Part shown: piece after piece, positions 1 through 7,391 of the stretch | Layout: the number at the start of each line of letters is the position of its first letter | How positions within the stretch are numbered: position 1 is the first letter of the stretch | Origin: CALNZV01 sp942491115 | GTDB taxonomy: Bacteria; Desulfobacterota; Desulfobacteria; Desulfobacterales; UBA5852 | Assembly: GCA_942491115.1 (NCBI GenBank) | Contig: CALNZV010000008.1 | Coordinates: 186,001 to 250,000 of the forward strand | Reading direction: 5' to 3' | Length of the DNA stretch: 64,000 nt | Program-made: the position numbers and the translations under genes | The notes under the pieces: model-generated | Seen by the model: only the letters and a program-made list of their open reading frames with translations | Told to the model about the DNA's origin: nothing | The model's database searches: none

Positions 1-844
1 CAACGTCGACGCATCCATCTTCTTGAATGATGTCCAGGCTGGCACGATCGATGGCGACAGGGTCGCTTGAGGCTAAAAAGCCTTTGTTTTGGATCACCGG
101 GATGTCGCTGAAGGGATAAAATTCAGGCTGAGGCGTCACGTCCCAGAGATAGCTGATGAAAAAGATGTTCCCCTCCACCGCCGCCCTGACGCCCAGATGG
201 CTCTCCAGGGCCCTGCGCTGGAAAGCACACAGGTCCGGCAACGGGGGTTTTTGTCCGTTAAAAATGTAGGGAGTGATGGATTGGAGTAAACGGGTGCGGG
301 CGCGGCCGACCAGACAGTCGAATCCACCGTTAATCAATGCCCCGTTGAGCCCCACCAACGGATGCAGGGTGACATGGGAGAGCACCCAGAGGGCATCGCT
401 GCGGCAGACTGCCGTGCCCACTTCGACGCCGCCCAGTTCGGAATCGGACAGGTCGCAAGGAAACAAATCGCCTTCGTCCCCACTGAAACCGCCGTTGATG
501 ACCAAATGGCCGCCCAGGGTTTCGCTGGAAAACCCCTGGGAACTGGTCAATTCCATGAAATTGTTGCCCCGGGCTTGCTTCCAATAGTCTATTAGCTTCA
601 AGCCATCACAGACCACCGGCCGCGTCTGGGTGGCCGTCTGAGCAGCCTCGGCGACGATACGCACAAATTCGGGTCGCAGACCATAATCATAACCTTCCTC
701 GGCTGTGTTAATCTTCAGGGCCACCCGCATCCCCTCCGACAGGTCAGCGGTTGCCCCCGAAGATCCAATCAGCCGCCCCAGTTTGTGCCGGGCGGAGTTA
801 TCGAAGTGCATGCGTGCCGTATCTACCCAGATGACGTCGCTCAT
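1..844 (-). CDS. DUF362 family protein, partial (C-terminus beyond window)
   Basis: Open reading frame on the minus strand starting at ATG 844-842 and still open at base 2, so about 281 residues are visible and the C-terminus is missing. A GGAAGG ribosome site lies about 6 bases upstream. The visible part begins MSDVIWVDTARMHF and has the DUF362 layout: an early 'VALKINTAEEGYDYGLRPEFVR' type segment, a middle 'LSHVTLHPLVGLNGALINGGFDC' type segment and a late 'SSDPVAIDRASLDIIQ' type segment. It lies 83 bases downstream of a second DUF362 gene in the same direction and is probably cotranscribed with it. DUF362 proteins are usually iron-sulfur proteins of anaerobes with no settled function; no cysteine cluster is visible in the portion present. 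Confidence 0.85.
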   Translation of the reverse strand, partial: MSDVIWVDTARMHFDNSARHKLGRLIGSSGATADLSEGMRVALKINTAEEGYDYGLRPEFVRIVAEAAQTATQTRPVVCDGLKLIDYWKQARGNNFMELTSSQGFSSETLGGHLVINGGFSGDEGDLFPCDLSDSELGGVEVGTAVCRSDALWVLSHVTLHPLVGLNGALINGGFDCLVGRARTRLLQSITPYIFNGQKPPLPDLCAFQRRALESHLGVRAAVEGNIFFISYLWDVTPQPEFYPFSDIPVIQNKGFLASSDPVAIDRASLDIIQEDGCVDV

Positions 845-927
845 GATGCTGCCTTCCGGTCGAGGTTCGGGCATGTGAAACCGTTGAGGGAGGGTGAGAA
901 TACACCCTCCCGGGTGCATTGCAATCG

Positions 928-2439
928 TCAATCGGGCGCTTCACCCTTGAACGGGTCGTACTTCTTCCACTCGTTGAAGGCCCACTCCTTCTCGTAGTCG
1001 ATTCGGCGGAAAGGCATCACCTCGGTGGTCAGGTCGTGTTTCCTAAACACATCCCGCAGGCGAACGGTCGTGGGTTTGTGGTTGGCCACACCACCCTTGC
1101 GGATCTGCCACTTGGCGATGTGCTGGGGCGTCATCGGCGGCTCATAGTTGGTGAGCTTGTACTTGCGGGTTCCCAGACCGATTTTTTCGCCGGCCGCCTG
1201 GGTAATCCGTGGGCTAAAGCCATTGACGATTCGAAAACGATCATCGCCTGGCTTGCACCCCTTCTCATCGGCCACCGAACCGGGGCTGACCGGTGCATTG
1301 TCGATGGCATCCAGCGTGGCCTCCTCGACGGCAATCAGATCCTTACCGGCGAAAATACCCACATCAGGGGCAACCGCGAGGCCGGCCCAGGGGAAACAAT
1401 CGCACTCGGGAACGACGTCGATGGCGCAGTTGATGAAGCCAACCTTGCCTCGGTCAAAACACTTCAGCGCGCCCAGGGCCGCATCGGCATGGGCGATCAT
1501 GGCATTGGGGAAGTAATTTTCCTCAAAGCCAATCCCCGTCATTCCTGAAAAAAGACAGGTCACCTGACAGGAGTAACACAACCGGCAGCGTTCGGGATAC
1601 CAGACTTTGCCATGGTCGGCAACTTTGTGCGCCTGGCGGGGGCAGGAGTCATCGCACATCTTGTGGAACTTGCAGGCCTTGCCGGGGCACTTGTCGGTGA
1701 ACTTGGGCCAACCGATGGCATCATGGGGATCGCCCCAGTGGGCCAGATGCGTAATGTATTTACCCCGTTTGGACTGGCAACCGATGCCCAGCTGTTTCAG
1801 GATCCCCCCATACATGGTGATGGAATGCCCCCGGGCATGGGCGAGCACGATCATGGCATCGGCCTCGGCGATGGCCCGTCCGATGTAGGTTTCCTTGATG
1901 ATCAGGCCTTCGGGAATATCGACCCGATAATCGTCTTCACCGGAATACCCGTCGGCGATGAGCACCGGACAACCGAAGGTGGCATCGGTGTATCCATGCC
2001 GGATGGCGCCTTCCATCTGGTACTGCGAGATTGCCATGCTATTGTACGTATGGTAGGATAGGGTGGTATCGTTGACAACATAAGGATTGCCGCCGCAAGC
2101 GCGGACTTCTTCGACAATGGCGGCAATATATTCCGGACGCAAGATCGCCGTTCGATTGTATTCACCATAGTGAATCTTGATGGCCACCTCATCGCCTTTT
2201 TTGAAGCACTCATTGAGCTTGGCTTCGTAGAAAAGATCTTTTGTCTTGCAGATCATCGATTCGGTCCAGTTGGTGGCGTTGGCTTCAGCGAACCAGACCG
2301 GGGCGGGACCCTTCTCGGTGTAAGGTCCCCACTTCTTTTTGGTGGGATTCCAGCTCTTAGATTGGTAGGTGTCTCGCCCCCCTACCACGGGCCCTTTCAT
2401 TTCATTCCACTTGGTTGGATCATATTTGTGTTGGACCAT
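928..2439 (-). CDS. DUF362 family iron-sulfur protein (503 aa)
   Basis: A 503-residue protein whose ATG is preceded by a strong GAGGAGGT site. The N-terminal half has the DUF362 fold signature (VAIKIHYGEYNRT, then IVLAHARGHSITMYGG and a segment ending KRGKYITH). A cysteine-rich middle follows, with CPGKACKFHKMCDDSCP and CRLCYSCQVTC at about residues 249-296 and PECDCFPWAG near 345, consistent with [4Fe-4S] centres. No signal peptide is seen, so it is probably cytoplasmic. The upstream region holds a sigma-54-type promoter (2745-2760). A role as an electron carrier or scaffold is inference from the cysteines and neighbours; the family has no defined reaction. Confidence 0.9.
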   Translation of the reverse strand: MVQHKYDPTKWNEMKGPVVGGRDTYQSKSWNPTKKKWGPYTEKGPAPVWFAEANATNWTESMICKTKDLFYEAKLNECFKKGDEVAIKIHYGEYNRTAILRPEYIAAIVEEVRACGGNPYVVNDTTLSYHTYNSMAISQYQMEGAIRHGYTDATFGCPVLIADGYSGEDDYRVDIPEGLIIKETYIGRAIAEADAMIVLAHARGHSITMYGGILKQLGIGCQSKRGKYITHLAHWGDPHDAIGWPKFTDKCPGKACKFHKMCDDSCPRQAHKVADHGKVWYPERCRLCYSCQVTCLFSGMTGIGFEENYFPNAMIAHADAALGALKCFDRGKVGFINCAIDVVPECDCFPWAGLAVAPDVGIFAGKDLIAVEEATLDAIDNAPVSPGSVADEKGCKPGDDRFRIVNGFSPRITQAAGEKIGLGTRKYKLTNYEPPMTPQHIAKWQIRKGGVANHKPTTVRLRDVFRKHDLTTEVMPFRRIDYEKEWAFNEWKKYDPFKGEAPD

Positions 2440-2744
2440 CTAAATTACCTCCTCTATTCACACTGTGAAAGGTTGCTCCCACCAAACGGCTCCTCGCGAG
2501 GATTCCCCATGCCGGCATAAAACCATTTGGCAGGCGGCTTCTGCAGAGGTTTGTAATGGCTGACACCTCCTTTCCGTTCGGATGGCGATACGGCGGCCCG
2601 CTCCTGTTAAAAATTCATGACCTGATCGAGGAATCGTGAGTACCCGGCAGACCGAACTCCCTGCCGAGCCGATGAGCCTCATCCGAAAGCGGATGTCGCT
2701 CATGGGTTTGAAAACCAACCGGCACCGGGAAGTGCTATCCGATT

Positions 2745-2760
2745 TGCAAACGGTGTGCCG
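2745..2760 (-). promoter_or_regulatory. candidate sigma-54 (-24/-12) promoter for the DUF362 genes
   Basis: On the minus strand the sequence reads CGGCACACCGTTTGCA. Against the consensus TGGCACG-N4-TTGCW it keeps GGCAC and TTGCA, and the GG and GC are exactly 10 bases apart. The start of transcription would be near 2734, giving a leader of about 295 bases before the 503-residue DUF362 gene. The first and seventh positions deviate, so this is a good but not perfect match. Confidence 0.55.
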
Positions 2761-2821
2761 CTCAGCATGGGGAGCCCACACCCCATATGAAGGACCCGAA
2801 TAAATTCATTTTTATCTATAT

Positions 2822-2841
2822 ATTTCAGTGTAATGTGAAAT
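2822..2841. promoter_or_regulatory. dyad operator candidate ATTTCA-N8-TGAAAT
   Basis: A perfect 6-base inverted repeat, ATTTCAGTGTAATGTGAAAT, centred about 70 bases upstream of the -24 element of the minus-strand sigma-54 promoter. A diverged copy reading GTAATGTAAAT on the minus strand lies at 2953-2963. The 11-base half TAATGTGAAAT recurs exactly, inverted, at 7061-7071 upstream of the other sigma-54 promoter. Position and recurrence suit an enhancer site for the adjacent NtrC-type regulator. Confidence 0.5.
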
Positions 2842-3029
2842 CCCTCTGACACGCATCGATCCAGGGGCTGGCGGTTGCTGTCGACTGGCCTGTCGGTTGG
2901 AAACGAGGCGAAAGGACACCGGAGCAGAACAGGATTAGAGATATATTACTGAATTTACATTACTTTTTTCGGGACTCGACAGGTGGGGTGAAAAGGGACA
3001 GGCCACCACAGAGGGCAGCCTGATTGGTC

Positions 3030-4367
3030 TCACGAAAAGATCTTGTACTTTTTTATTTTCTTGTAAAGGGTCTTGCGGTTGATTCCCAAAATATCGGCTG
3101 CCTTGGACTGATTACCCTCGGTTTCCGACAAGACGGCGACAATGTGGTTCTTTTCAATCTCTTCGAGGGTTTTTGGCGGCCTTGTCGGCATCTGTTGATG
3201 GGCCGTCAAATGACGGGGCAAATCATAGGGCATGAGGTTGTCGGCATCTGAGAATACCAGCGCCTTGGTGATCACCGACCGCAGCTCACGGATGTTGCCC
3301 GGCCATTGGTAGCCCATCAGGATGTCCATGGCATCGCTTGACACGCCGACGGGGTGGTCGCGCCCTCCATAGATGTCAATCAATTTGGTGACCAGATCAG
3401 GGATGTCCTCCAGGCGTTTGCGAAGGGGGGGAACCGTCAGGGAAACGACATCCATCCGGTAGAGCAGGTCTTTTCGCAACTGGCCTTTTCGAACGGCATC
3501 ATACAAATCGATGTTGGTCGCCAGAATAATGCGGGTGTCCACTTGCATTTCATCGGTTTCGCCGACACGCCGAAACCGCCCGGTTTCAAGAAACCGCAGG
3601 AATTTTTTCTGAAGACCGACATCAATGTTCCCGATTTCATCGAGAAAAAGGGTGCCCTTGTGGCTTTTTTCGACCAATCCCTGTTTTTTGTCGTCGGCGC
3701 CTGAAAAAGCCCCTTTCCGATGCCCGTATAGTTCGCTTTCGGCGAGATTCTGATTGAGCACACCACAGTCGAGGATAATGAACGGGGCATCCTTCCGGGC
3801 GCTGGTTTGATGGATCTGGGTGGCCAGGACGTCCTTTCCCACGCCGGTTTCGCCCTGAATCAAGACAGTGGCGTCGGTGGGGGCAATCCGATCGACGGCA
3901 TGGTACACCTTGGCCATGGCCCTGCTGGGGCACCTGATGATCTTTCCGTCGCCGCGACACACCCTGCCCGCCGTCGAATGGGAATCGTCCGAACAGGTCT
4001 GCCGGTCTTCGATCACCTGCCTGGCCAAGGTCAGCAATTCGTCGAGCTTGAAGGGTTTGGTGACATAATCCCGGGCTCCGAGTTTCATGGACGCGACGGC
4101 AGAATCGATTTCACCGTGCCCGGTAATCATGATCACCTCGGTGGTGGACGACTTCTGCTTCAACCGTCTGAGGGTCTCGAGGCCATCCATGTTCGGCAGC
4201 TTGAGATCCAGAAACACCATGTCGAACTTACCCTCGCCAAATCGCGCGAGCCCCTCCTCCCCGGTGCCGGCGGTGATGACATCATAGCCCTCCAGGGCAA
4301 ACTCACTTTGAATCAAATGACGAATGTTTTTTTCATCATCGATGGCCAGGATTTTACCGTCCGCCAT
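3030..4367 (-). CDS. NtrC-family sigma-54 response regulator
   Basis: A 445-residue three-domain regulator. The receiver domain (1-120) has D10/D11, phospho-acceptor D54 in VFLDLKLPNMDG, T82 and K104. The AAA+ domain carries Walker A GETGVGKD at 172-179 and the sigma-54 contact loop GAFSGA at 219-224, an accepted variant of GAFTGA. The C-terminal Fis-type helix-turn-helix occupies about 414-445. It lies 53 bases after the kinase gene, and together they follow an alcohol dehydrogenase gene. It should activate sigma-54 promoters when phosphorylated; candidates lie on both sides of this operon (2745-2760 and 7311-7326). GGAG about 10 bases upstream supports the start at 4367. Confidence 0.93.
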   Translation of the reverse strand: MADGKILAIDDEKNIRHLIQSEFALEGYDVITAGTGEEGLARFGEGKFDMVFLDLKLPNMDGLETLRRLKQKSSTTEVIMITGHGEIDSAVASMKLGARDYVTKPFKLDELLTLARQVIEDRQTCSDDSHSTAGRVCRGDGKIIRCPSRAMAKVYHAVDRIAPTDATVLIQGETGVGKDVLATQIHQTSARKDAPFIILDCGVLNQNLAESELYGHRKGAFSGADDKKQGLVEKSHKGTLFLDEIGNIDVGLQKKFLRFLETGRFRRVGETDEMQVDTRIILATNIDLYDAVRKGQLRKDLLYRMDVVSLTVPPLRKRLEDIPDLVTKLIDIYGGRDHPVGVSSDAMDILMGYQWPGNIRELRSVITKALVFSDADNLMPYDLPRHLTAHQQMPTRPPKTLEEIEKNHIVAVLSETEGNQSKAADILGINRKTLYKKIKKYKIFS

Positions 4368-4420
4368 TCCAGCATTTCTCCGTTAATGCGGTTGATGTCT
4401 GATGACAGCCATTCGTTCTC

Positions 4421-5635
4421 TTATGTCAAAACGGCCGGAAAACGAAGCACCAGAAGACACCCTCCCCCCGTTGCCGGCATGGATCTGATATCCCCCTGAT
4501 GGGAACGGATGATATCGCAGCAGATCGATAAATCCATCCTTTCCGGCCCCTTCGTGAAACAGCCATCCATTGATTGGGCAGACGGACATTCCCCTAATTC
4601 CCTGGAAAGGCTGCCGTCCGGATCGGAGAGGATAATGTCGATGATCTCCCCATCATTTCGAGCCGTGATATGGAGTTGCTGACCGGCCGGCAAGGTGTTG
4701 AACAGCTGCTTGAACAGGTTCAGAAACAAGTGCTTCAAATGGCCGTTTTTCCCCACCAGTTGATTGAACCCGGAAGCCAGGCGGTTTTCAAAATTGATGG
4801 CAATTTGATGATCCTTGGCATGCTGTCGAATCAGCGAGAGGGTTTCCTGGATGATCCGATCGATATGGATGGATTGATATTCGTCGGACGCATTGCTGCT
4901 GAATTCCCGCAAATTCTGAATGATATCCTTGCAGCGGTAAGCTTCGCTGTTGATGATCTCCAGATAATCCCTGAAAGCGGCCTGTGCCCTCTCGTCCTGC
5001 ATCAGCTGTTGGACCTTCAGTCGCTTGAGCAGCCCTTCCGAGAAGCCGGCAATGGAGGTCAAGGGATTATTGATCTCATGGGCGAGACTCGTGGCCAAAA
5101 AACCGACGGAGACCATCCGATCGGTTTGCATCAGTTTCAATTCATATTCTTTTCTTTCCGTAATGTCCCGCATGATCAAGATAATTTCATCCACCCTGCC
5201 GAATGCATCCGAGATTGGGGATGTGGTCCATTCGGTGTAGCGGCCGGTCAAAGGCCCCTTTTTGAACATATGCTCTCCACGAAGCATCTCACCGGTCTTC
5301 AAGGTTTTCATCACCGGGCAATCGGGGCACCGCCGATCTCGCTGGTAAAAAATTTGGTGGCAGCTCCTTACCGAATTCGAAATTTCCGGAAACATTTTTT
5401 TTTGTATCCGGTTGGTGAAGACGATGTTCAGACCCCTGTCTAAAATCGTGACGCCGTCACTCATGCTGTTGAAAATCGCATCCAATCGATTGTGCCGCTG
5501 GGCAAGCTGGATATTGAGTTTTTCAAGTTCCTTTATCTTGGATCTAAACTCCTTGAAATACCCAATCTTGGAATGGCGCAACCCCTTGAAATCCGGCGTT
5601 GAAGGCATTCTTCGTTTATCCTTTTCGACCGTCAT
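4421..5635 (-). CDS. PAS-domain sensor histidine kinase with degenerate ATPase domain
   Basis: About 404 residues from ATG 5635, chosen because AGAGGT (5645-5650) is 9 bases upstream; an ATG at 5644 overlaps the preceding stop but sits too close to that site. The order is a short coiled coil, a PAS domain with CHQIFYQRDRRCPDCP (four cysteines, possibly redox or metal sensing), then HisKA with phospho-acceptor histidine in SLAHEINNPL. The HATPase part is unusual: the N-box asparagine is replaced (NLFKQLF where NLxxNA is normal) and the G1 box reads DPDGSLS rather than DxGxG. ATP binding may therefore be weak or lost. No membrane segment is seen, so it senses a cytoplasmic signal. Confidence 0.88.
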   Translation of the reverse strand: MTVEKDKRRMPSTPDFKGLRHSKIGYFKEFRSKIKELEKLNIQLAQRHNRLDAIFNSMSDGVTILDRGLNIVFTNRIQKKMFPEISNSVRSCHQIFYQRDRRCPDCPVMKTLKTGEMLRGEHMFKKGPLTGRYTEWTTSPISDAFGRVDEIILIMRDITERKEYELKLMQTDRMVSVGFLATSLAHEINNPLTSIAGFSEGLLKRLKVQQLMQDERAQAAFRDYLEIINSEAYRCKDIIQNLREFSSNASDEYQSIHIDRIIQETLSLIRQHAKDHQIAINFENRLASGFNQLVGKNGHLKHLFLNLFKQLFNTLPAGQQLHITARNDGEIIDIILSDPDGSLSRELGECPSAQSMDGCFTKGPERMDLSICCDIIRSHQGDIRSMPATGGGCLLVLRFPAVLT

Positions 5636-5637
5636 GA

Positions 5638-6798
5638 CTACCATACCTCTTGATAGATGGCTTCGATGTCACCTGACGAATAGGTGCAAGGATTGGTCAG
5701 CATGCAGATATCCTGCTGGGCAACCTCGATCATCGCCGGCACATCATCGGGCAGGACGCCCAACTGAGAGAGGTGTGTCGGGAGACCCAAGCGATGGATC
5801 AATTCCTCGATCTTTTCGGGCACCTGCATCGCCGCGTTTTCTGAGCTCATTCCCCGGGTTTCTACCCCCAGCGCTCTGGCAATTTTGGCGAATTTGTCGC
5901 GGGCATGATGGAGATTCCGGCGAACCACGGCCGGCAGCATAACGGAATTGACGATGCCGTGATGCAAATCGTACACCCCACCCAATGGGTGGGCCAGGGC
6001 ATGAACCGCCCCAAGAATGGCATTTGAGAAAGCGATGCCCGCCTCGAGGCTGGCAACGGCCATCCCCTCAAGCGCCGTCAATTCCTTTGTTTCGGAGGCC
6101 CGTAACAGATGCTCATTGACAAGCTCGATGGCGTGGATGGCATGGGGGTCCGTCATCGGCCAGGATAAGGAGGACACATAGGCCTCGATGGCATGGGTGA
6201 GGGTGTCCATTCCCGTAGCGGCGATGAGCTCTTGGGATTTGGTCTGAAGCACGGTGGGGTCGATGATGGAAATGTCCGGAGTGATGAGCCGGCTCAGGAT
6301 GCTCATCTTCATCTTTTCACGACTGTCCAGTATGACGGAAAACTGGCTGACGTCTGCGCCCGTTCCCGCCGTCGTCGGTGCGCAGATTAGCGGTGGAATG
6401 GGGTGAGTGACCAGATTGCACCCAAAAAAGTCCTTGATGCTTCCGTCATTGGTGGCCATTACCGCAATCGCCTTTGCGGTATCGATGGGACTGCCGCCAC
6501 CCAAGGCGACGATCACGTCACACTGCTTCTGTCGGTAGTGCTGCACGCCCTGATCGACTTGAAAATCCCGGGGATTGCTAACCACATTGTCGTAAACTTC
6601 CGTAAGGAGGCCCATGTGTTTCAGATACCGGATGGCGTGGTCTACCCATCCGGCCTCGATGATGCCCGGATCCGTGACCAAGAGAACCCTCTCCCCCCCT
6701 AAACGCTCCGCGCAGTGCCCCAGACCGGAGAGTGCGCCGGGTCCATAGATGATCTCAGGAACATGAAATTTCAACAGATCGTCGTCACTGTATGCCAT
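5638..6798 (-). CDS. iron-containing (group III) alcohol dehydrogenase
   Basis: A 386-residue protein with the full Fe-ADH fold: NAD(P)-binding GGGSPID at 100-106, then APTTAGTGAD at 140-149. Metal ligands are probably D198 and H202 (GMDTLTHAIEAY), a histidine of HALAHPLGG at 266-274 and H280 in DLHHG. It oxidises an alcohol or reduces an aldehyde in the cytoplasm with NAD(P)H; the substrate cannot be read from the sequence. It is first in an operon with the kinase (ends overlap) and response regulator, so alcohol or aldehyde metabolism is probably what the two-component system controls. It faces the flavoprotein cluster at 7392 divergently. It is shorter than the usual NDMA-dependent, mycofactocin-linked Fe-ADHs as I recall them. 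Confidence 0.92.
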   Translation of the reverse strand: MAYSDDDLLKFHVPEIIYGPGALSGLGHCAERLGGERVLLVTDPGIIEAGWVDHAIRYLKHMGLLTEVYDNVVSNPRDFQVDQGVQHYRQKQCDVIVALGGGSPIDTAKAIAVMATNDGSIKDFFGCNLVTHPIPPLICAPTTAGTGADVSQFSVILDSREKMKMSILSRLITPDISIIDPTVLQTKSQELIAATGMDTLTHAIEAYVSSLSWPMTDPHAIHAIELVNEHLLRASETKELTALEGMAVASLEAGIAFSNAILGAVHALAHPLGGVYDLHHGIVNSVMLPAVVRRNLHHARDKFAKIARALGVETRGMSSENAAMQVPEKIEELIHRLGLPTHLSQLGVLPDDVPAMIEVAQQDICMLTNPCTYSSGDIEAIYQEVW

Positions 6799-7060
6799 CG
6801 CGTCTCATCCTCGACTCCCGTTAGGGGAAAACCGCTGTCAGGGAACACCGGTGAAATGACCGAATCCACGCTATTTTCACGGCGCCTCATCGTCTATACC
6901 AGAATGCGTATCGGAAATCGCTTTTTAGTGTCAAGACATATGGCATTCCGATCCTTGGTCATGAATTCGATGGCGGGTACGCCGGACCCAGGAGGGGTTG
7001 TCCATCCCGGATGATCCATGGTCTCCATCTCGCCTCAAGGGACCTCAACAAATCCGTTTC

Positions 7061-7071
7061 ATTTCACATTA
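7061..7071 (-). promoter_or_regulatory. recurrent half-site TAATGTGAAAT
   Basis: The plus strand reads ATTTCACATTA, the exact reverse complement of the right half of the dyad at 2822-2841. It lies about 240 bases upstream of the sigma-54 promoter at 7311, a normal enhancer distance. The second dyad arm is not conserved here, so this is a half-site only. Confidence 0.4.
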
Positions 7072-7310
7072 TAGGGGGTTAAGGTAAAAAGTCTCGACCC
7101 GGATGGGGTTTATTGCCCCATTTGTGGACATGGCCACCTCTTGTTGGGGCCCCGGACCCATCACGTCACCCGCATTATTTCCCGCGCCCTGTCCAGGTCG
7201 ATTACCCTGCGGCAGCCCGCCACGGTTAACCCCGTGGTCGCTTTTCAGCGATGACCGTTTATACCATTCACTACCAACGGGATGACGGCATCCGCCGCCA
7301 TGACTTTCAG

Positions 7311-7326
7311 TGGCATGTTAATTGCT
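7311..7326 (+). promoter_or_regulatory. sigma-54 promoter of the flavoprotein/ETF operon
   Basis: TGGCATGTTAATTGCT matches the sigma-54 consensus TGGCACG-N4-TTGCW at all but one fixed position, with GG and GC 10 bases apart. Transcription should start near 7337, about 55 bases before GTG 7392. The neighbouring NtrC-type response regulator is the natural activator. Confidence 0.82.
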
Positions 7327-7391
7327 TAGCCGCCGTCTTGTGGAGTTGCATTATTGACCACCAAAGCCTTTCAACACAGAAGAGAGCCACC

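Larger units (their letters stand above)
2440..3029. other. 590-base regulatory gap between DUF362 genes and response regulator
   Basis: No convincing gene is seen on either strand. The gap contains a minus-strand sigma-54 promoter match (2745-2760), a perfect dyad (2822-2841) and a related half-site (2953-2962), described separately. The section 2800-2965 is markedly A+T rich compared with its surroundings, as expected for a regulatory region with DNA bending. Confidence 0.7.
6799..7391. other. divergent regulatory gap (593 bases)
   Basis: This gap separates the minus-strand adh-kinase-regulator operon from the plus-strand redox operon. It carries the element ATTTCACATTA (7061-7071), an inverted repeat ATGGGG-N7-CCCCAT (7103-7121), the palindrome GGGGCCCC near 7145 and a strong sigma-54 promoter (7311-7326). 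No gene is supported. A frame open from 7251 lies mostly upstream of the predicted transcription start, so its first 47 codons are not part of the gene. Confidence 0.75.

Noticed and set aside
2720..2735. Plus-strand sigma-54-like match GGCACCGGGAAGTGC
   Set aside because: The GG and GC are 11 rather than 10 bases apart, so it would not be a functional -24/-12 pair.
7251..7391. In-frame extension of flavoprotein 1 upstream to an ATG at 7251
   Set aside because: It would begin before the sigma-54 promoter and its predicted start at about 7337, and it has no ribosome site; GTG 7392 fits better.
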